Origin: Aquanectria penicillioides
Taxonomy: Eukaryota; Ascomycota; Sordariomycetes; Hypocreales; Nectriaceae
Assembly: GCA_003415625.1 (NCBI GenBank)
Contig: PYIU01000010.1
Coordinates: forward strand, 992,001-1,056,000
Direction: 5' to 3'
DNA: 64,000 nucleotides
The position numbers and the translations under genes are program-made. How positions within the stretch are numbered: the stretch's first letter is position 1; the number at the start of each line of letters is the position of its first letter. This document shows positions 1-13,599 of this stretch, one piece after another. The notes below the pieces were generated by a model. The model saw only the letters and a list, made by a program, of their open reading frames with translations. It was not told where the DNA came from and did no database searches.

Positions 1-1798
1 CTGCGATCTGCATCTGGCCAGGCTCTCTGCCAGTTTGCTCCATGATTTATGCTTTCCACGATCCATTGTTCCATAACCAAATTGCAAATGGTTGGAAAGT
101 GCATCGCATGAAATTCTTTTGGATTGCCACTGCAATCGCTGCAAGCTGGCAAGTTGTGCCGAGTTTCCTGTTTACTTCTCTCACAACTTTTGCCTGGATC
201 ACATGGATCAGGCCCAACAATGTCGCGCTAAACCAGGTATTCGGGGCCTCAACTGGCATGGATCTCCTGCCAATGACCCTTGATTGGAATCAAATTGCAG
301 GCTACTTGATGTCACCCCTTGTGGTCCCGTCTTGGGCCATTTTAAACATTCTGGGTGGTAGCATTTTCTTCCTCTGGATCATCTCTCCTGCTCTGCACTG
401 GTCCAACGTGTGGTACGGACGCTACTTTCCCTTTTCTTCATCCAGCACCTTTGACAACACCGGTGCCTCTTACAACATCAGCCGCGTGATGAATGCGGAC
501 TTCAGCATCAACGATGAGGCGTATGCGGAGTATTCTCCAGTCTTTTTGTCCACTACCTCGGTCCTGTCCTACGGTTTGGGCTTTGCGTCCATCACCTCCA
601 TTCTCGTCCACACGTTTCTCAACCACCGCACTATGTTGTGGAATACCTTCAAGACAGCTATCAGGGGTAAGCCTGATGACAACGAAGACATCCATGGCAG
701 ACTGATGCGAGCCTATAAGCCCGTTCCTGAGTGGTGGTATGGCACCGTCTTCCTCATCATTCTGGGCATTAGCATGGCATTCATCTACGTTTACGACACC
801 TCATTGCCTTGGTGGGGTCTGATTATCAGCATCCTTATCAATATTTTGCTTCTGGTTCCGATTGGCTTGATGATGGCGACGTGCAATGTGTCCATTAACA
901 CTGGTGTCCTAGCCGCGTTGATTGGCGGTCTCATCTGGCCCGGCAAGATGATGAACAACGTTGTCTTCAAAGTTTTCACTCTTGTATGCACATTCCAGGG
1001 TTTGGGATATATACAATCCATGAAAACTGGTCACTATATGAAGATTCCGCCTCGCATCACCTTCACCGCCCAATGCTTGAGCATCATCATCTCTTGGTTG
1101 GTCCAGTCAGGCGTCAACCTTTGGGCAATGGCCAACGTGGAAGGCATCTGCACCACAGAGGCAGTCAACAATGTAAGTTCCCATGAGTATGATAGAGCTT
1201 TGAATTCAATTATTGACAGCCTGTAGTTCTTTTGCCCCCTTGCAAAGGGTTATGCCGCAAACGCCGTCTTCTGGGGTCTCATTGGACCCACAAAGTTGTT
1301 TACACACGGCTCTATGTACGCCAACATGTTGTGGTTCTTCTTGATCGGTGCTATCCTACCGATCGTAGTCTACGTGGCTACCAAGAAGTTCCCGGACAAC
1401 AAGATCCTTAAAAAGGTAAGCTCAAGATCCCTGCATTTTACGTGACGTCTTCTAACCAAGTACAGATTCACACACCAGTCATTTTCGCTTCAACCTCCGC
1501 GATTCCCCCTGCCACCGCTGCCAACTATGTCTCCTGGGGCATCGTGGGTCTCACCTTCAACATGTTCGTCAAGCATCGCTATCGTCCTTGGTGGACAAAG
1601 TACAACTATCTTCTTTCGGCGGCAATGGATTCTGGTCTGGCCATTACTACCTTCCTTGTATTTTTCTGCCTGACCTATCCCGGAGTGTCACTTAGTTGGT
1701 GGGGAAACACCGTTGCGGATACAACCGCAGATTCCCTTGGAACGCCTTTGGATATGGTGGCTCCAGGAGATACCTTTGGACCCAAGAAGTGGTACTGA
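1..1798 (+). CDS. OPT-family oligopeptide transporter, 3' part
   Basis: This is the C-terminal two thirds or so of a proton-coupled oligopeptide transporter of the plasma membrane; the 5' end lies left of the window. Exons are about 34-1172, 1227-1415 and 1466-1798, with GT-AG introns at 1173-1226 and 1416-1465 and phases that fit. A cag at 31-33 may be an acceptor, so the exact first exon edge is uncertain. Family landmarks are visible: ANGWKVHRMKFFW near the start, DIHGRLMRAY followed by a Pro-Glu-Trp-Trp motif, and FFCPLAKGYAANAVFWGLIGP across the first intron. Many hydrophobic segments follow. No stop or frameshift is seen. The substrate (peptide, glutathione or metal chelate) cannot be told from sequence. 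Confidence 0.9.
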
Positions 1799-2350
1799 TT
1801 TAATAATGGGCTAAGAATCACACTAGTTTAATTTCTTGCTGAATCTGGTAACGAAATTCAATAAACCCTTGATTTAATTCTCGCTGATCTTGTCGTGCTT
1901 CTTGGTCCCTTAACGATGGCTGGTGATATTTTAAGACATGGCTGTCGGGTATTGACTCAGCATGCAATTAAATTGCGATTTGTCATCCCTAAATAAAGCC
2001 ATATAGCAACAGTAATGTCTTTCACAATAGATATTTGCCATTATTGTGGCCCTGCTATTTGCATGTAGCTGGTCGAGGTTGACGTCAAGTATACAACAAG
2101 ACGTTTGCGCCAAAACCGTCCTCGTTCTGTCGGGGAAGTCTATTGATTCATCGAGATGTCTTTCGATCGGACAAAAGCAAGTAGCAAAGTACAAAATCGC
2201 GGATTAATTTCGGGGCGATATAACCAAAGCCTGATCACCAGATGTCACGGCTCTGCACTGACAGCCACAGCCTCGTCAAACACATTGCACTCTTCTTGAC
2301 CAAAAAGCGGGGTTAAGGTTATCACGTCGTCCATCTCATCCTCGTACATT
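1799..2350. other. intergenic, OPT 3' side to TPR-CHAT start
   Basis: No convincing gene. It should hold the OPT 3' UTR and the TPR-CHAT promoter. I see no repeat, RNA gene or clear TATA box. Confidence 0.4.
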
Positions 2351-5300
2351 TTGGACTGGAGGTATCTGTGCTGGAAATCGAATTTCACTCTCGCCAAAAC
2401 TGAGATTGGGCCTCGATCGACCGAAGCGATGAGCGAACTCGATTCGAATATCAAGGCTGCGGAAGCCGACGTTGCTGCGGCAGCTGAAACCGGCCACCCT
2501 GATCTGGCCAACTCGCTGAATACGCTTGGAGTTAGACTCATGGACCGATTCGAATATACAGAAGATCTGGGTGATCTGCGCCGAGCTGTTGGGGCTGCTA
2601 AAAAGGCCGTGGAGCTAACGGACACCGGGCATCCCGAACGACCCCCCCGATTGATGAATCTTGGAGACTGCCTGTATAGCCAATTCGAGATGACAGATGA
2701 TATTGATGTTCTCAATAGCAGCATAGAAGCGACTGAGAATGCTCTTCAGACAATGTCGAATGATAGTCCCTACCGACTTTCCACGTTACTCAACCTCGGG
2801 AGTTCTCTCGCCGCCCGGTTTCAAAAAGTCAGAACGAGTAGAGATCTAGATCAAGCTATTGAAATCACTAGCGATGTGGTGGAAAGAACATCCGCTCAAG
2901 ACCCTCGTCGGATTGATCAATTAATTAATCTCGAAATATGGCTTACACACCGATTTGAATACGCAGGCAAGCTGCCTGACATAACTCGGGCCATCGAAGT
3001 GACCGACAAGATTGTGACAGCAACAAAGGTCGGCGATCCTGGTCGTACTCTCTATCTGCGTAAACTTTGTGATTCGATCGGAAAACGGTATAGGGAGACA
3101 GAGACCAGGGAAGACCTTGATTGGGCCATCGAGATGGCCGAGTTACTGGTGGAAGAATCACCAACCAACCATGCAGCTTATGCTATTAGGTTGAGCAACC
3201 TTGGGAACTGGCTCCACAAACGATTTCAGCGGACAAAAGATCGCGGAGACCTTGAGCGTGCTATCGAAGTCTGTGAAATAGCTGTGGAAAAGACTTCGAC
3301 CAGTCCAGACGACAGAGCCAATCTAGCCTGTCGGTTGGACATGCTGGGTGTTTGGCTGCGCTATCGGTTTGAACGACTCAATCAAGAAAAAGACATGTAC
3401 AGAGCCATCGAATTTGCAACCAAAGCTGCAAAAACAGTACCAATGGACGACTATGACAGAGGTACCATTTTAAGTAATTTGTCAATCGCCCTTGGTAATG
3501 GGTTCTCGCACACGAACAAGGTAGAATATCTCGATCAAGCCATTAAGATTAGCACAGAAGCATTAGAGGCAACGCCAACCGATCATCCAGAGTACGGTGC
3601 TCGACGTGGTATCCTTGGTTCCTGGTTTGGAGCCGAGTTTGAACGCTCGGGCAGAATAGAATATCTGAACCAAGCTATCGAGATGACGAAAAAAGCGCTG
3701 GAAGTGATACCGCAAGATCATGAAAATCTAGTCACTTGCTTGAACATGTTGGCCCGCTGGCTAGACACCAGATTTTATTGCCTAGGGGCAATGGAGGATC
3801 TAAACATGGCCCTTGAGGCAGCGGATGCCGCAGTGGATGCCATGGTATCCATCAAATACACAGAACCAGAGCTAATACTGAACAATCTTGGAAGCTGCCT
3901 TGAAAGTCATTTTGAGCGGACGAAGAATATAACATCCATTAACCGAGCCATCGAGGTTGCGACACTCGCTCTCGAGAAAAACGCCAATGATTCCTCAGAT
4001 CGCTCGCATTATCTTGGAAGACTGGGCTCTCTGTTTGGAAGGCGGTCCAAGCACACAAAAGCCATTGCGGACCTCAACGGGGCTATTGAAAATATGGAGA
4101 TGGCAGTGGCGGCAGCAGCTCATGAGCATGGGAATTCTGCTACCTATAGCCTGTTTAACTCCCTTGGAATTTTGCTAATCAGTCGGTTTGATCGCCTAAA
4201 ACAACTGCCGATCTTGATCGAGCAATCCAGGTCGCCTACCAGGCGGTGGAACAAATTCCAAACGACCATATCGATCAGGGTACTGTTCTCCTCAGCCTCG
4301 GTAATGCACTTGGAACTCGTTTCAAGTCTGCTGGAAGCCAGGAAGACCTTGAAGAATGCATTTCGTTTCTTAGCAAAGCCTGGAACTGTGATAAATCTCG
4401 TCCATTCATTCGCATTACTGGAGCTCGGAGGGCTGCCGGCTACATCGCTGTTGTCAAAAAGGACTGGAAAAGGTCCAGTGAGCTTCTGGAACACGCCGTG
4501 CGGCTTCTACCAAGTGTCAGTCCTCGAGCTCTGCGGCATTCAGATCAACAGCATATCCTCCCGGATTTTGTTGGGCTGGCATCTCTTGCCGCAGCAACTT
4601 TGTTGAATGCCGGAAAAGAACCTGATCATGCGTTGCAAGTGCTTGAGTTCGGTCGAAGTGTGATAGCTGGGCTTCTATTAGACCTGCGAACAGATCTCAT
4701 GGATCTGAAAAGACAGCATCCAAAACTGGCTGAGAAGTTTGAAGATATTTGTGATCGTCTTGACCCTCGTTCGTCATCTTTGTTACTTCACAGCCCCAAA
4801 GCCCCTTCACCAGAAGCAGAAGTGACCCGACGGTACGAAGCCGAGCAAGCCTTCAACAAAGTCGTTTCTGAGATTCGGTGTTGGGCAAATTTTGAGAATT
4901 TCTTGCTTCCACCGACCCCGGATGAATTGAAAGCTGCCGCAAATCCAAACCAGTGGATCGTCGTCATCAATGTAAGCAGTCACCGATGCGACGCCTTCAT
5001 CATTGAACAGACGAGGCTCCGAGTCTTGGAACTTCCCCGTTTGAGCATTATCGATATCGATGAGCGTGCGGAAACTTTGAATCATGAGACTGTGGATGCT
5101 GAGCTACTGGAGTGGCTCTGGGTGACTATTGCAAAGCCAGTTCTCGATGAAATAGGGACTTTGAAATCCCTTGAAAGTGGCTGGCCTCGTGTCTGTTGGA
5201 TTCCCACCGGCCCACTTGTCAGGTTTCCCATTCATGCTGCGGGTATATATATTGGTCGTTGTCAGGACACTGTCCTTGACAGAGTTATCTCCTCCTATAG

Positions 5301-6105
5301 CTCCTCTATCAGGGCGATCATCCGAGCTCGCCAGAATCAACCCAAACTGGAGCAAACTTTGGATGCGCATAATGCGGTTATAGTTGGGATGCCGAAGACT
5401 CCGGGACAAAAAGAGCTCAAGTTTGTTCGAAAGGAAGTTAAAGAGATCGAAGGCATATGCGATTCAATGAAATTGCAAGTCCGGAAGCCTCAATCAAGTG
5501 TGAAAGAAGTCATGGAAGCGTTGAGTCACTGCAAAGTATTCCATTTTGCAGGCCATGGAAAAACCAACGCGAGTGATCCTTTGAGTAGCTCGTTGTTGCT
5601 GAGCGATGGTCCGCTCATGGTGAAGAGTCTATTTGAGATGAACCTTGACGTTCGTAGGCCATTTTTGGCATACTTGTCAGCCTGCGGAACGGGTCAAGTC
5701 AAGAAAGATGGGCTTCTTGATGAAGGACTTCACTTGATCGGTGCGGCTCAGCTGGCCGGTTTTCGCCATGTGATTGGCACTCTCTGGGTTGTAAATGACG
5801 AGTCATGCGCCGACGTGGCGACCAAAACATATGAGTGGATACGAAAGGAAGGGATGAACGATGAAGCTGTTAGCGAGGGCTTGCATCATGCGATCAGAAG
5901 TCTTCGTAGTCAATGGATCTCGAGTAGAATCGGTGCAACATCAAACTGCACAGATTCAGATACTACACTGGATACGTTGACTGGCCGTCATGGCATGGAA
6001 GAATTAGGGTTGAGGGAGAGCAACTCAGCAAACTCGAGGGAAGTCATTTCAGGCGATGATGAGCCTGCTCCGACTTGGCTTGCTTACGTTCACTTTGGTA
6101 TTTGA
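2351..6105 (+). CDS. TPR-CHAT caspase-like protein (single-base frameshift)
   Basis: A large protein of about 1250 residues with roughly fourteen TPR-like repeats of 45-50 residues (each with a pattern like NLG..L..RF followed by LD.AIE), then a C-terminal CHAT domain, the caspase-HetF-associated peptidase fold related to separase. The catalytic pair is visible: His in HFAGHG (codon 5554-5556) and Cys in LSACGTG (codon 5683-5685). The frame used from 2351 stops matching the repeats near 4207; from there the downstream frame continues the thirteenth repeat smoothly. One base appears to be missing at 4207-4209 and no intron explains it. Start is uncertain: ATG at 2351 or at 2429. No transmembrane or NACHT segment is seen. 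Known for the fold: TPR-CHAT proteins can be activated proteases. Activity here is inferred from the intact dyad only. Confidence 0.85.
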
Positions 6106-6223
6106 TGTTGTATGAGATCATAGGCTCCCTAGACTACAGGAGGTATATTTTCTTCGTAGTTCTGTTTCTATATATGTAGCCTTTCTGTCCATCGTTGGTT
6201 AACTTGAGAGATATTTATAACGT

Positions 6224-7832
6224 CTAGAATGCCTCTCCATTTATCCAAGTCTGGATCAAATGCAGTGAGATTTCAGGCTGATCCAACGGCACCATGTGAC
6301 CTGCCTTGTCGACAGTGACAAAGGAAAATCGAGATGCCTTGGATGCACCTGGCACCGCAATGCTTCGTACCTCCTTCATTGTACCGGCTACAACCTGCTT
6401 CCCATCCTTTGGCGCATACCATGGCTTCAGTGATTGAGAGACAAAGTCGGCCTGACCAGTCCATGGCAGCTTCTCTGTCCATCGAAGATTTCCAGCGCTG
6501 TTGCAAGCAAGGTCTAGGTTTCCGTTGTACACCAGAACATCGATTCCAGCCTCGAGGATAAAGAGCACATCGTTCGCCGTGTTGACGTACAAGTCGTTTC
6601 CTTTCCAGAATAGCTCGTGGATATCCATGTTCAATATGGTAAAGTTGGCGAAACCCTTGGGTACCTTCAAGAGGTTGCGCACATGTGCCGTGTTGACATA
6701 CTTTTCGATATCCATGACCTCAGTGTAACAGAATTGGTCGACTTTGCAAGTACGCGTAATGTCAAAGGGATCTCTGCCACCCTCGCCGGTCTCGTCATCG
6801 AAGAGCGCGCGGATCTGGCCACTGCAGAAGCTATCGGCAGCGTGGCAAAGAATCGGGTCGGGGTACTCGTAGCAAGCCTCGTGCAGGCGTACGCAGCGAG
6901 GAAGAGCTTCGGCAATTTGGTCGCATCGCGTAGCGTTGAAGACAGGCTCAGATACTCCTGGCTTTGTAGTGCACAGGGTATCGTAATAGCCATAGGTCGT
7001 ATCGAGAGGGGATACGAATCCATCGCCAATCATGATAGACTTCAAAGGAATATGGAACGTGGAAACCAGGTCTGTGAGCTGGTTGTGACGTACAATCTCG
7101 GCAGCCAGCGTAGGAAGGTAATGACCGCCATAGCTTTCGCCGGAAATGTGGAATGGCAGGGAGTGCAGATGAGGGAACACGGTGTAGAAGATGCGCAAGA
7201 AAGCATACATGTCAGCCGCAGCAACGAAAGAATCAGATGGCAGCTCGACACCCTCGTCGACATAGGAGAAACCGGTGCCGGCTGGCTGGTCAATGAAGAT
7301 CATGGAAGCGTTCCTTGTCCAGGAGTAAGGGTTTCGCTTTGTGGAAGTTCCGTTGTCGGAGATGATGCAAGGACCCAACTCGAGCATCATTCCTCATAAT
7401 CCTTAGCACATGCATGCAATGTCTGGGGATGTGTAGCTTACCAATGAGACCGCTGCATCCCGGGCCACCGGTCATCCATAGGTTCAAGGGATCAGTTTCC
7501 GGGTTGCTCATGCTGTCAAAGTACCCTTGTCAAGTTAGCATTGGCCCGAGACTTGTACTCAATAGTGTTGTTCTCTTACAGAAGAAGAAATGCTTGCCCT
7601 CCGTGTCAAGCCAACCGGTGTATTGCTTTGAGCCCGCATCGCACAAATCATCACTCTGCTCCCGAATTCGGATTGAATGATCTGGGTACTCGGGATTGGA
7701 ATAGACCCTGTACTCAGCATCGTCGTTTCCGAGGATTCGCTGGCTGTCAAATGGAGCTGGCGATGCGATGCTACCGCTCAGCACGGACAGGGTCCAGACT
7801 GCTTGGGTGACTTTGCGAAACAAGCCAGCCAT
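6224..7832 (-). CDS. secreted serine carboxypeptidase, S10 family
   Basis: Removes C-terminal residues from peptides, probably secreted or vacuolar. Exons on the minus strand are 7832-7580, 7525-7442 and 7392-6224, giving 501 residues, normal for S10. The first intron joins HFFF to WYFDSM and the second joins GGPGCSGLI to MMLELGPC, exactly as expected for the family. A signal peptide is seen at the N-terminus (hydrophobic core [13 protein letters not shown]). The catalytic triad is complete: Ser199 in GESYGG, Asp406 in NGNLDL and His478 in KAGHMVPLD; the oxyanion-hole motif GGPGCSG is also present. It converges tail to tail with the TPR-CHAT gene, with about 120 bp between stop codons. No sign of damage. 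Confidence 0.95.
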
Positions 7833-8288
7833 GTTGGAAATATTATCTTTCAAGCGCGATGTCACAACGATTGACGGGGTGAAAGTTTTACAGACTCCAA
7901 TGCCAATTACCAACGGGTAAAACGGTTGCTTGGCGCATTGGTTCCGCGAGCTCTTATCATGATCTGTTATCCTTATCATCTACTCTGCAGTAGCATGACC
8001 CCTCGACCGTGTCCTAAAACGGCAAACTTGTACGAGTGGAGCTTTTGCAGGTGCACCACTTCAAGGTGCATGATACGAGACAGGCATCGGTTCTTCGGAA
8101 TCCAAATGTGGAAATGGAACAAACCGTCCAACAGCCCGAGTGGGATGCTGTTTCGTATCGCCCTGATTTCATAGGCGGATGTAAGATATATCATAATCAG
8201 CTTTATCATTTCGTGTTTTTCATATCGTCACATACGCTCTTCTTACCATTTTTCACTGCTTTACGCCTTCTCAGGGCACCCTGTTAAC
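7833..8288. other. divergent intergenic, carboxypeptidase/ABC transporter
   Basis: Shared 5' region of two divergent genes. No gene, repeat or clear regulatory motif recognised. Confidence 0.4.
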
Positions 8289-11200
8289 ATGTATCAACAT
8301 GTGCTGGGTGATGTGGCCGGAAGACTTCAACCCGACGCTGTGGAAGCTGGGTTGGCTCTTCTCGGAACAATCCTTGTTTCGACAACAGCCTCTTTTTTGT
8401 TCCGACAACGTCCGCTTCAGCCACTCGTATGCCTGTACTCCACGCAACATGTGTGGGTTAACGCAGCTAATACAGCCACCACTCTGGCTTGTCTTATCAT
8501 CAACGGATTTCTATTATTACACAGTGTGAAGCCAAGTTGTGCTGTTTCCGAACTTGTCTGGGTATGCCAACATTAGAGATATCGCCAAACAATTTCAAGG
8601 GCTAAATAGTTTGTAGATCCTTTGCCTGCTCTGTCGGGTTGGGTACTTTATTACGAAACATCGCAGACGCCAACTTCACCTAATTGCGACATTGTATTCG
8701 CTATGTGTGTTCACCTTCATTCTTCTCCCCAAGGACATTGTCCCTTTGGTCACTGTGCCTAGACTAGGGCAAAATAACCTTCCAAACTTGATCGAGTCTA
8801 TTTATCTCGTTTGCGTTGTGGCATCATCCATTGTACTTCCAATGATCACGCCGTTTCATAACGAGATCATTGAAGGCGACCTTCCACTTCACCCATCAGC
8901 CATTTGTTCACCAGTCGTTCGATGGTGGACCTATGGCTGGATCAGTCCTTTCATTACTTCATCCTACAACAATTCGGGAGACGCGACACACACTGGCCTC
9001 CCTGTTTTGACGGGACCAAGCGATCCTCGTCGGTGCTCATCGCAGTTGCATGAAGTTCGACGACGAACAAAGTCAATGGCACATGCATTCTGGATCCTTT
9101 TTAGGTCTCGATTTACAATCATGGCCGCTTTCATGGCACTCTGCGGTTGCACAGAATTTCTGGGTGCCATTGGACTTCGAAGTCTCTTGGGATACCTACA
9201 AGGCTCAGTGTCTGCGGGATCTTTGAGGCCATGGTTTTCCGCTCTGCTGTTCAGTGCTTCACCAATCATTAGAGGCCTTTGCATGCAAACCTTTGAGTCA
9301 TTCTCGACTGACACAATTTGTCACTTCAAGTCAATGACAATAAGCACGATTTTTGAGCGACTGCTCAGGCAAAAGCCAGGATCTCACCCAGACGCTGGTC
9401 AAATTACAAACCATGTCGCAGCGGATCTCGACAAAGTCGCCGTTTTCCGATATACTATCATGGCAGGATTTATGGTCCCTGTTGAGGTTATTGTAGCCAG
9501 TGTGCTGCTATATCAGACGATTGGGTGGTCATACATCCCTGGCTTGTTGATCATCATCATCTCGCGAGTTCCAATCTCTTGGTACATCTCCTCATTTCAA
9601 GGTGCTGCTCAGTCGCTCGTCATGGCGGCCATCGATGATAGAGTGCGTCGCATTACCGAAGTAGTCAATGGTCTACAGACGATCCAGATGCTGGGCCAGG
9701 CCACGGCATTCAGCGACTGGATTTACGAGAAGCGAGAGAAAGAGCTTCAGGCTATTTGGAATAAGTTGAAGATTGTTGTCGCATCTGAGACCATGTCAGC
9801 TGGCTTCGTGCTGATTCCGCTGGTGGTGACCCTGTCGCTGTACACCTTGGTGGACGGGATGCCTCTGAGCGCCAATGTCGTATTCACTGTTGCTTCTATT
9901 TTCAACACTCTGAAGAATATGATGTCTTTGGCTGTCATTGGAGTTAGCACATACGCGCAAGCCAAGGTGGCATTGGAGAGGGTTGTCGGCTTTTTGGACA
10001 ACGAATCTTCACTCGATGAGCATTGGCTTGACGAAGTAACCAAGCCCTATACGGAGCCCTATACGGACAATGAGGTGGAAGGGTCGCAGTCCATTTTTGG
10101 AGCCCGAAGCGCTACAATTCAGGTCCGACTTGCAGATGGAAGCTCTCGCACGATTCTCAAGAGGGTTAACTTTAGCTTGATCAATGGTGGCCTCAATGTT
10201 ATCACCGGAAGAACAGGGTGCGTAAATTCGAAGGGTCGAAAGATAATAAGGGCTAACTAGAAATCTAGATCCGGAAAATCCACATTGCTGAAAGGCCTTC
10301 TGGCAGAGGCTGAAGTGTCAGAAGGCGAGGTTGGAATTCGCTCCGATCCTTCTGAGAAAGTCTCATACGCTGGGCAAGCTCCATGGCTTCAGCAGGGCAC
10401 AATCAGAGAAAATATCATCTTCGGGCTCCCCTTTTCAGACAAACGCTACAACGAGGTTGTTCAAGCTACTGGCCTTGACATTGATCTGCAGTTGTTGCCA
10501 GACGGTGATTCTACCATTGTTGGCGAGCGTGGCCAGTCCTTGTCCGGAGGACAACGAGCTCGAGTAGCTTTAGCACGTGCTGTATTCGCTGAAACGCGAG
10601 TCGTGTTGCTCGATGATGTCTTGGCGGCTCTTGACATGTCCACGTCTCGCATGGTAGTAGAGAGATGTATTTTGGGGCCTCTTATGAAGGGAAGGACCGT
10701 CGTTTTGGTAACAAGCAACTCGCGGTGCATTCAGGCGGCAGAATTGATCATTGAGCTTGACAGCGACGCGTCGATAAACCTAACTAGGCAAAGCCCGAGC
10801 GATGTGAGTTCTTCAAAGGACCAACAGATTGCTGTCGCAGAAATTGAAGTGTCGGAAGACACTCCCAACAACGCCGAAGAAATCACGGCAGAGCAACCCA
10901 TTTCACCTCATCCTGGGGCCACGCCTGCGAGCAAGGAGAAGGTTTTGAGCGGCGTAATCGGAAAGGGGTACATCTTCAAGTACATGCGTCTGTTTGGGTC
11001 CTGGAAGTTTCTTTCTTGCTTCATTTTCCTCTCGCTGTGCTCCCAAGCAGCCGACGTCCTCTTGACATTCTGGCTCACCGTGTGGTCTGGGGCATATGAT
11101 GAAAAGGCAACACCAGCGAGTCTGGAAGGACCTGCTTTCTACGTCCAAGTCTATGCGTCCATCGGAATCATTCAGCTTGTCCTCATTTGTGCATCATCTC

Positions 11201-12739
11201 TGCTCTTCTTCTGGGGAGCTCTCAGAGCAAGTCGCTTGGAACACTCACGACTAGTCACATCTGTGCTCGGCGCGACATACACCTGGGTCACAACGACACC
11301 CACAAGCTGGATTCTCAACCGATTCTCTTCCGACATGTTCTCTCTAGACAACACTATTACGGAGCTGCTCAAGCAGGTGATAGAAAATGTCTTACCTATT
11401 GGCTTTCGGCTCGCAGCCATCTCGACTGTTCTCCCGACATTCCTCATTCCCTCAATTATACTTCTTACCTCAGGCTTGTACATTGGCCAGGTTTACCTCT
11501 ACGGATCAATTGCAGCGAAGAGACTTTACGCGGCAGGTTTGTCGCCAGTCCTAACTAGCGTCATTGACGTCATTTCCGGCATTGAAGTGATTCGCGCCCA
11601 CAGAGAAGAGGCCACATTCCGCAATCGGTTCTTGCAGACCCTCGAGGACTACCTTCGCGGCTGGGAAGCAGTTAGCGCTACTCAAAGGTGGCTGGCCGTC
11701 AGAATGGACTTTTTGGTTGGATTGATCTCGCTTTTGACTTCAGTTCTTGCTCTCACTTCGCGCGCAAGCCCGGCTACGATCGGATTCAGCATGACAAGTG
11801 CTACCACTCTGTGCACTTCAATGCTCTGTAAGCAATCCGCAAATCAAGTTGACTTCAGTACTAACGATATCAGATCTTGTATATCTGTCGAGTCTCCTGC
11901 AGGTTGAGATGAACTGCTTCCAACGAATCGAAGAGTACATTCATACCGTGCCTCAGGAGCCCAGGCTTCTCCCTGGAGAGGGCTTGACACAAAACCTTGG
12001 GCGTTGGCCATACCATGGGTCTGTCAAGCTGCATGACGTCTCTGCGGGCTACAGCGTTGATGGCGAGGCGGTGATTTCCGCCATCAACTTGGACGCCAGC
12101 TCAGGACAGCAAATCGCAATCGTTGGACGGTCTGGAAGTGGGAAGAGTTCTCTTGCAGCAACGCTCCTCCGATTGACGGAGAGATTTCATGGGCGTGTGC
12201 TCATTGATGACATTGACACGGAAATGGTAGATGTCCGGGAGCTGCGAAAACGCATTTGCTTCATCCCGCAGAACCCAGTGCTATTTACCGGCTCGTTAAA
12301 GTTTAATCTCGACTTCAGCGGTAAAATCCCCGACTCCAAGCTCCAAAAGGTTCTGCTAGAGGTGACGGGTGATTTGGGCTCGACAAAGGATTGGTCACTG
12401 GATATGCACATCGAAGCTGACGGTGCAAACCTGTCGCAAGGAGAGCGACAGCTACTCTCCCTTGCCCGGGCGTTGGTGACGGATGCGCGCATTGTCCTCA
12501 TCGACGAGGCCAGCGCAAGCCTAGACGCACAGAGCGAGAGCCGCATTCAACAACTGTTGAAGAAGCGCTTCGCAAACAAGACATTAATAGCAATTGCTCA
12601 TAGATTGGAAACTATAAAACACTTTGATCGGGTGTATGTGATGGACAGGGGCAGAATCGTGGAGCAAGGGAACCCCCAAAGGTTAGTGGAGATGGAAGGG
12701 GGGCATCTTTGGAAGCTATGGCAAGCTGCTGCACATTAA
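8289..12739 (+). CDS. ABCC-type (MRP-like) full ABC transporter
   Basis: An ATP-driven exporter of the multidrug-resistance-protein class, about 1432 residues. Exons: 8289-8561, 8617-10217, 10269-11827 and 11874-12739; all phases fit. Order: N-terminal hydrophobic TMD0-like part, TMD1, NBD1, TMD2, NBD2. NBD1 has Walker A GRTGSGKST (split by the second intron), signature LSGGQRARVALARA and Walker B LLDD with no following Glu, the usual degenerate ABCC NBD1. NBD2 has GRSGSGKSS, LSQGERQLLSLARAL, Walker B IDEASASLD and the H-loop IAHRL, so it should hydrolyse ATP. The start is the weakest part: ATG 8289 is used because exon 1 in that frame is hydrophobic and splices cleanly, but an upstream exon is possible. 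It lies at the left edge of a metabolism-like block, so toxin or metabolite export is a reasonable guess. Confidence 0.9.
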
Positions 12740-13599
12740 AGTCATTGCATATAGAGCTACTTGTCGACACATTAAACTAAAGATGTAGCTACAGTCGTCT
12801 TGAGAAAGGGGGTTCGAGACCATGTACGAAAAAAAAAAGAATCGGATGTTGAGTTGACAGTAGCAAAATAAAATTTGGTATTTATTCTGTGGTCTGAGAG
12901 GACATGTCACTTACGCTAAAAAGAGGCACACCAACGCCTTGGATTAAGCAGTGTCAAGCAAGTTAGATCTATCGGCGACAAACCTCCGCGTATCTTCTAA
13001 GACCAAGGCCTCAATCTTGGATATCCCGCCAGCCTCTTTGATTAGTCTTGCTGACTGTATCATCGCAGCTCCAATGTCTTCGTGACTGCTTACGATTGCT
13101 CACCTACAGTCGAAGCGGCTAAATAATAATTCTACCGAAGACTGAAATATTCCCATGAAAATAGGAGGAAGAAAAATAGAAACAAAGCTTCAGCGTACGT
13201 AAAAACCAATGCATGAACGGGAAACTTGGGCTTGGCATGCAGCAGGATCGATCTGATTGGTAAACTGCTTCTTCTAGCGTCAATTCTCTGAGATTTCCCT
13301 TTCGTGGGTGAGGAAAGCTGTTGATTATCAATTTACCCGGTCGCTGGCCGGGCCGCCTCGGACACCGACATTCGTCCGGCTCGACGCCAAAATCCCGAAG
13401 GACAAAGTCACATGCCGCCTCACTCGGAAGCCGCTCAAAGCAGCAAGCATACATAAATGCTTTCCTGCACCGAAACTGGCAATTTTACCATTCACTATGC
13501 CATGTCCATGCTGTTTTCACATCGATGACATTGCACGCATGCCCTCGAAAACCAGACTAGTTTGCACATTTTGTCAGCCATCTGATTGATACCATCAGC
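12740..13599. other. intergenic after ABC transporter
   Basis: No supported gene. An A-run lies near 12829-12838. Short open frames here lack family signals. Confidence 0.4.

Noticed and set aside
6617..7399. Plus-strand frame of 260 codons
   Set aside because: Antisense shadow of the serine carboxypeptidase, whose triad, splice sites and signal peptide are on the minus strand.
8299..8529. Alternative N-terminus for the ABC transporter
   Set aside because: Its FNPTLWKL resembles some ABCC starts, but the frame stops without a usable splice; the 8289 frame is hydrophobic and splices in phase.
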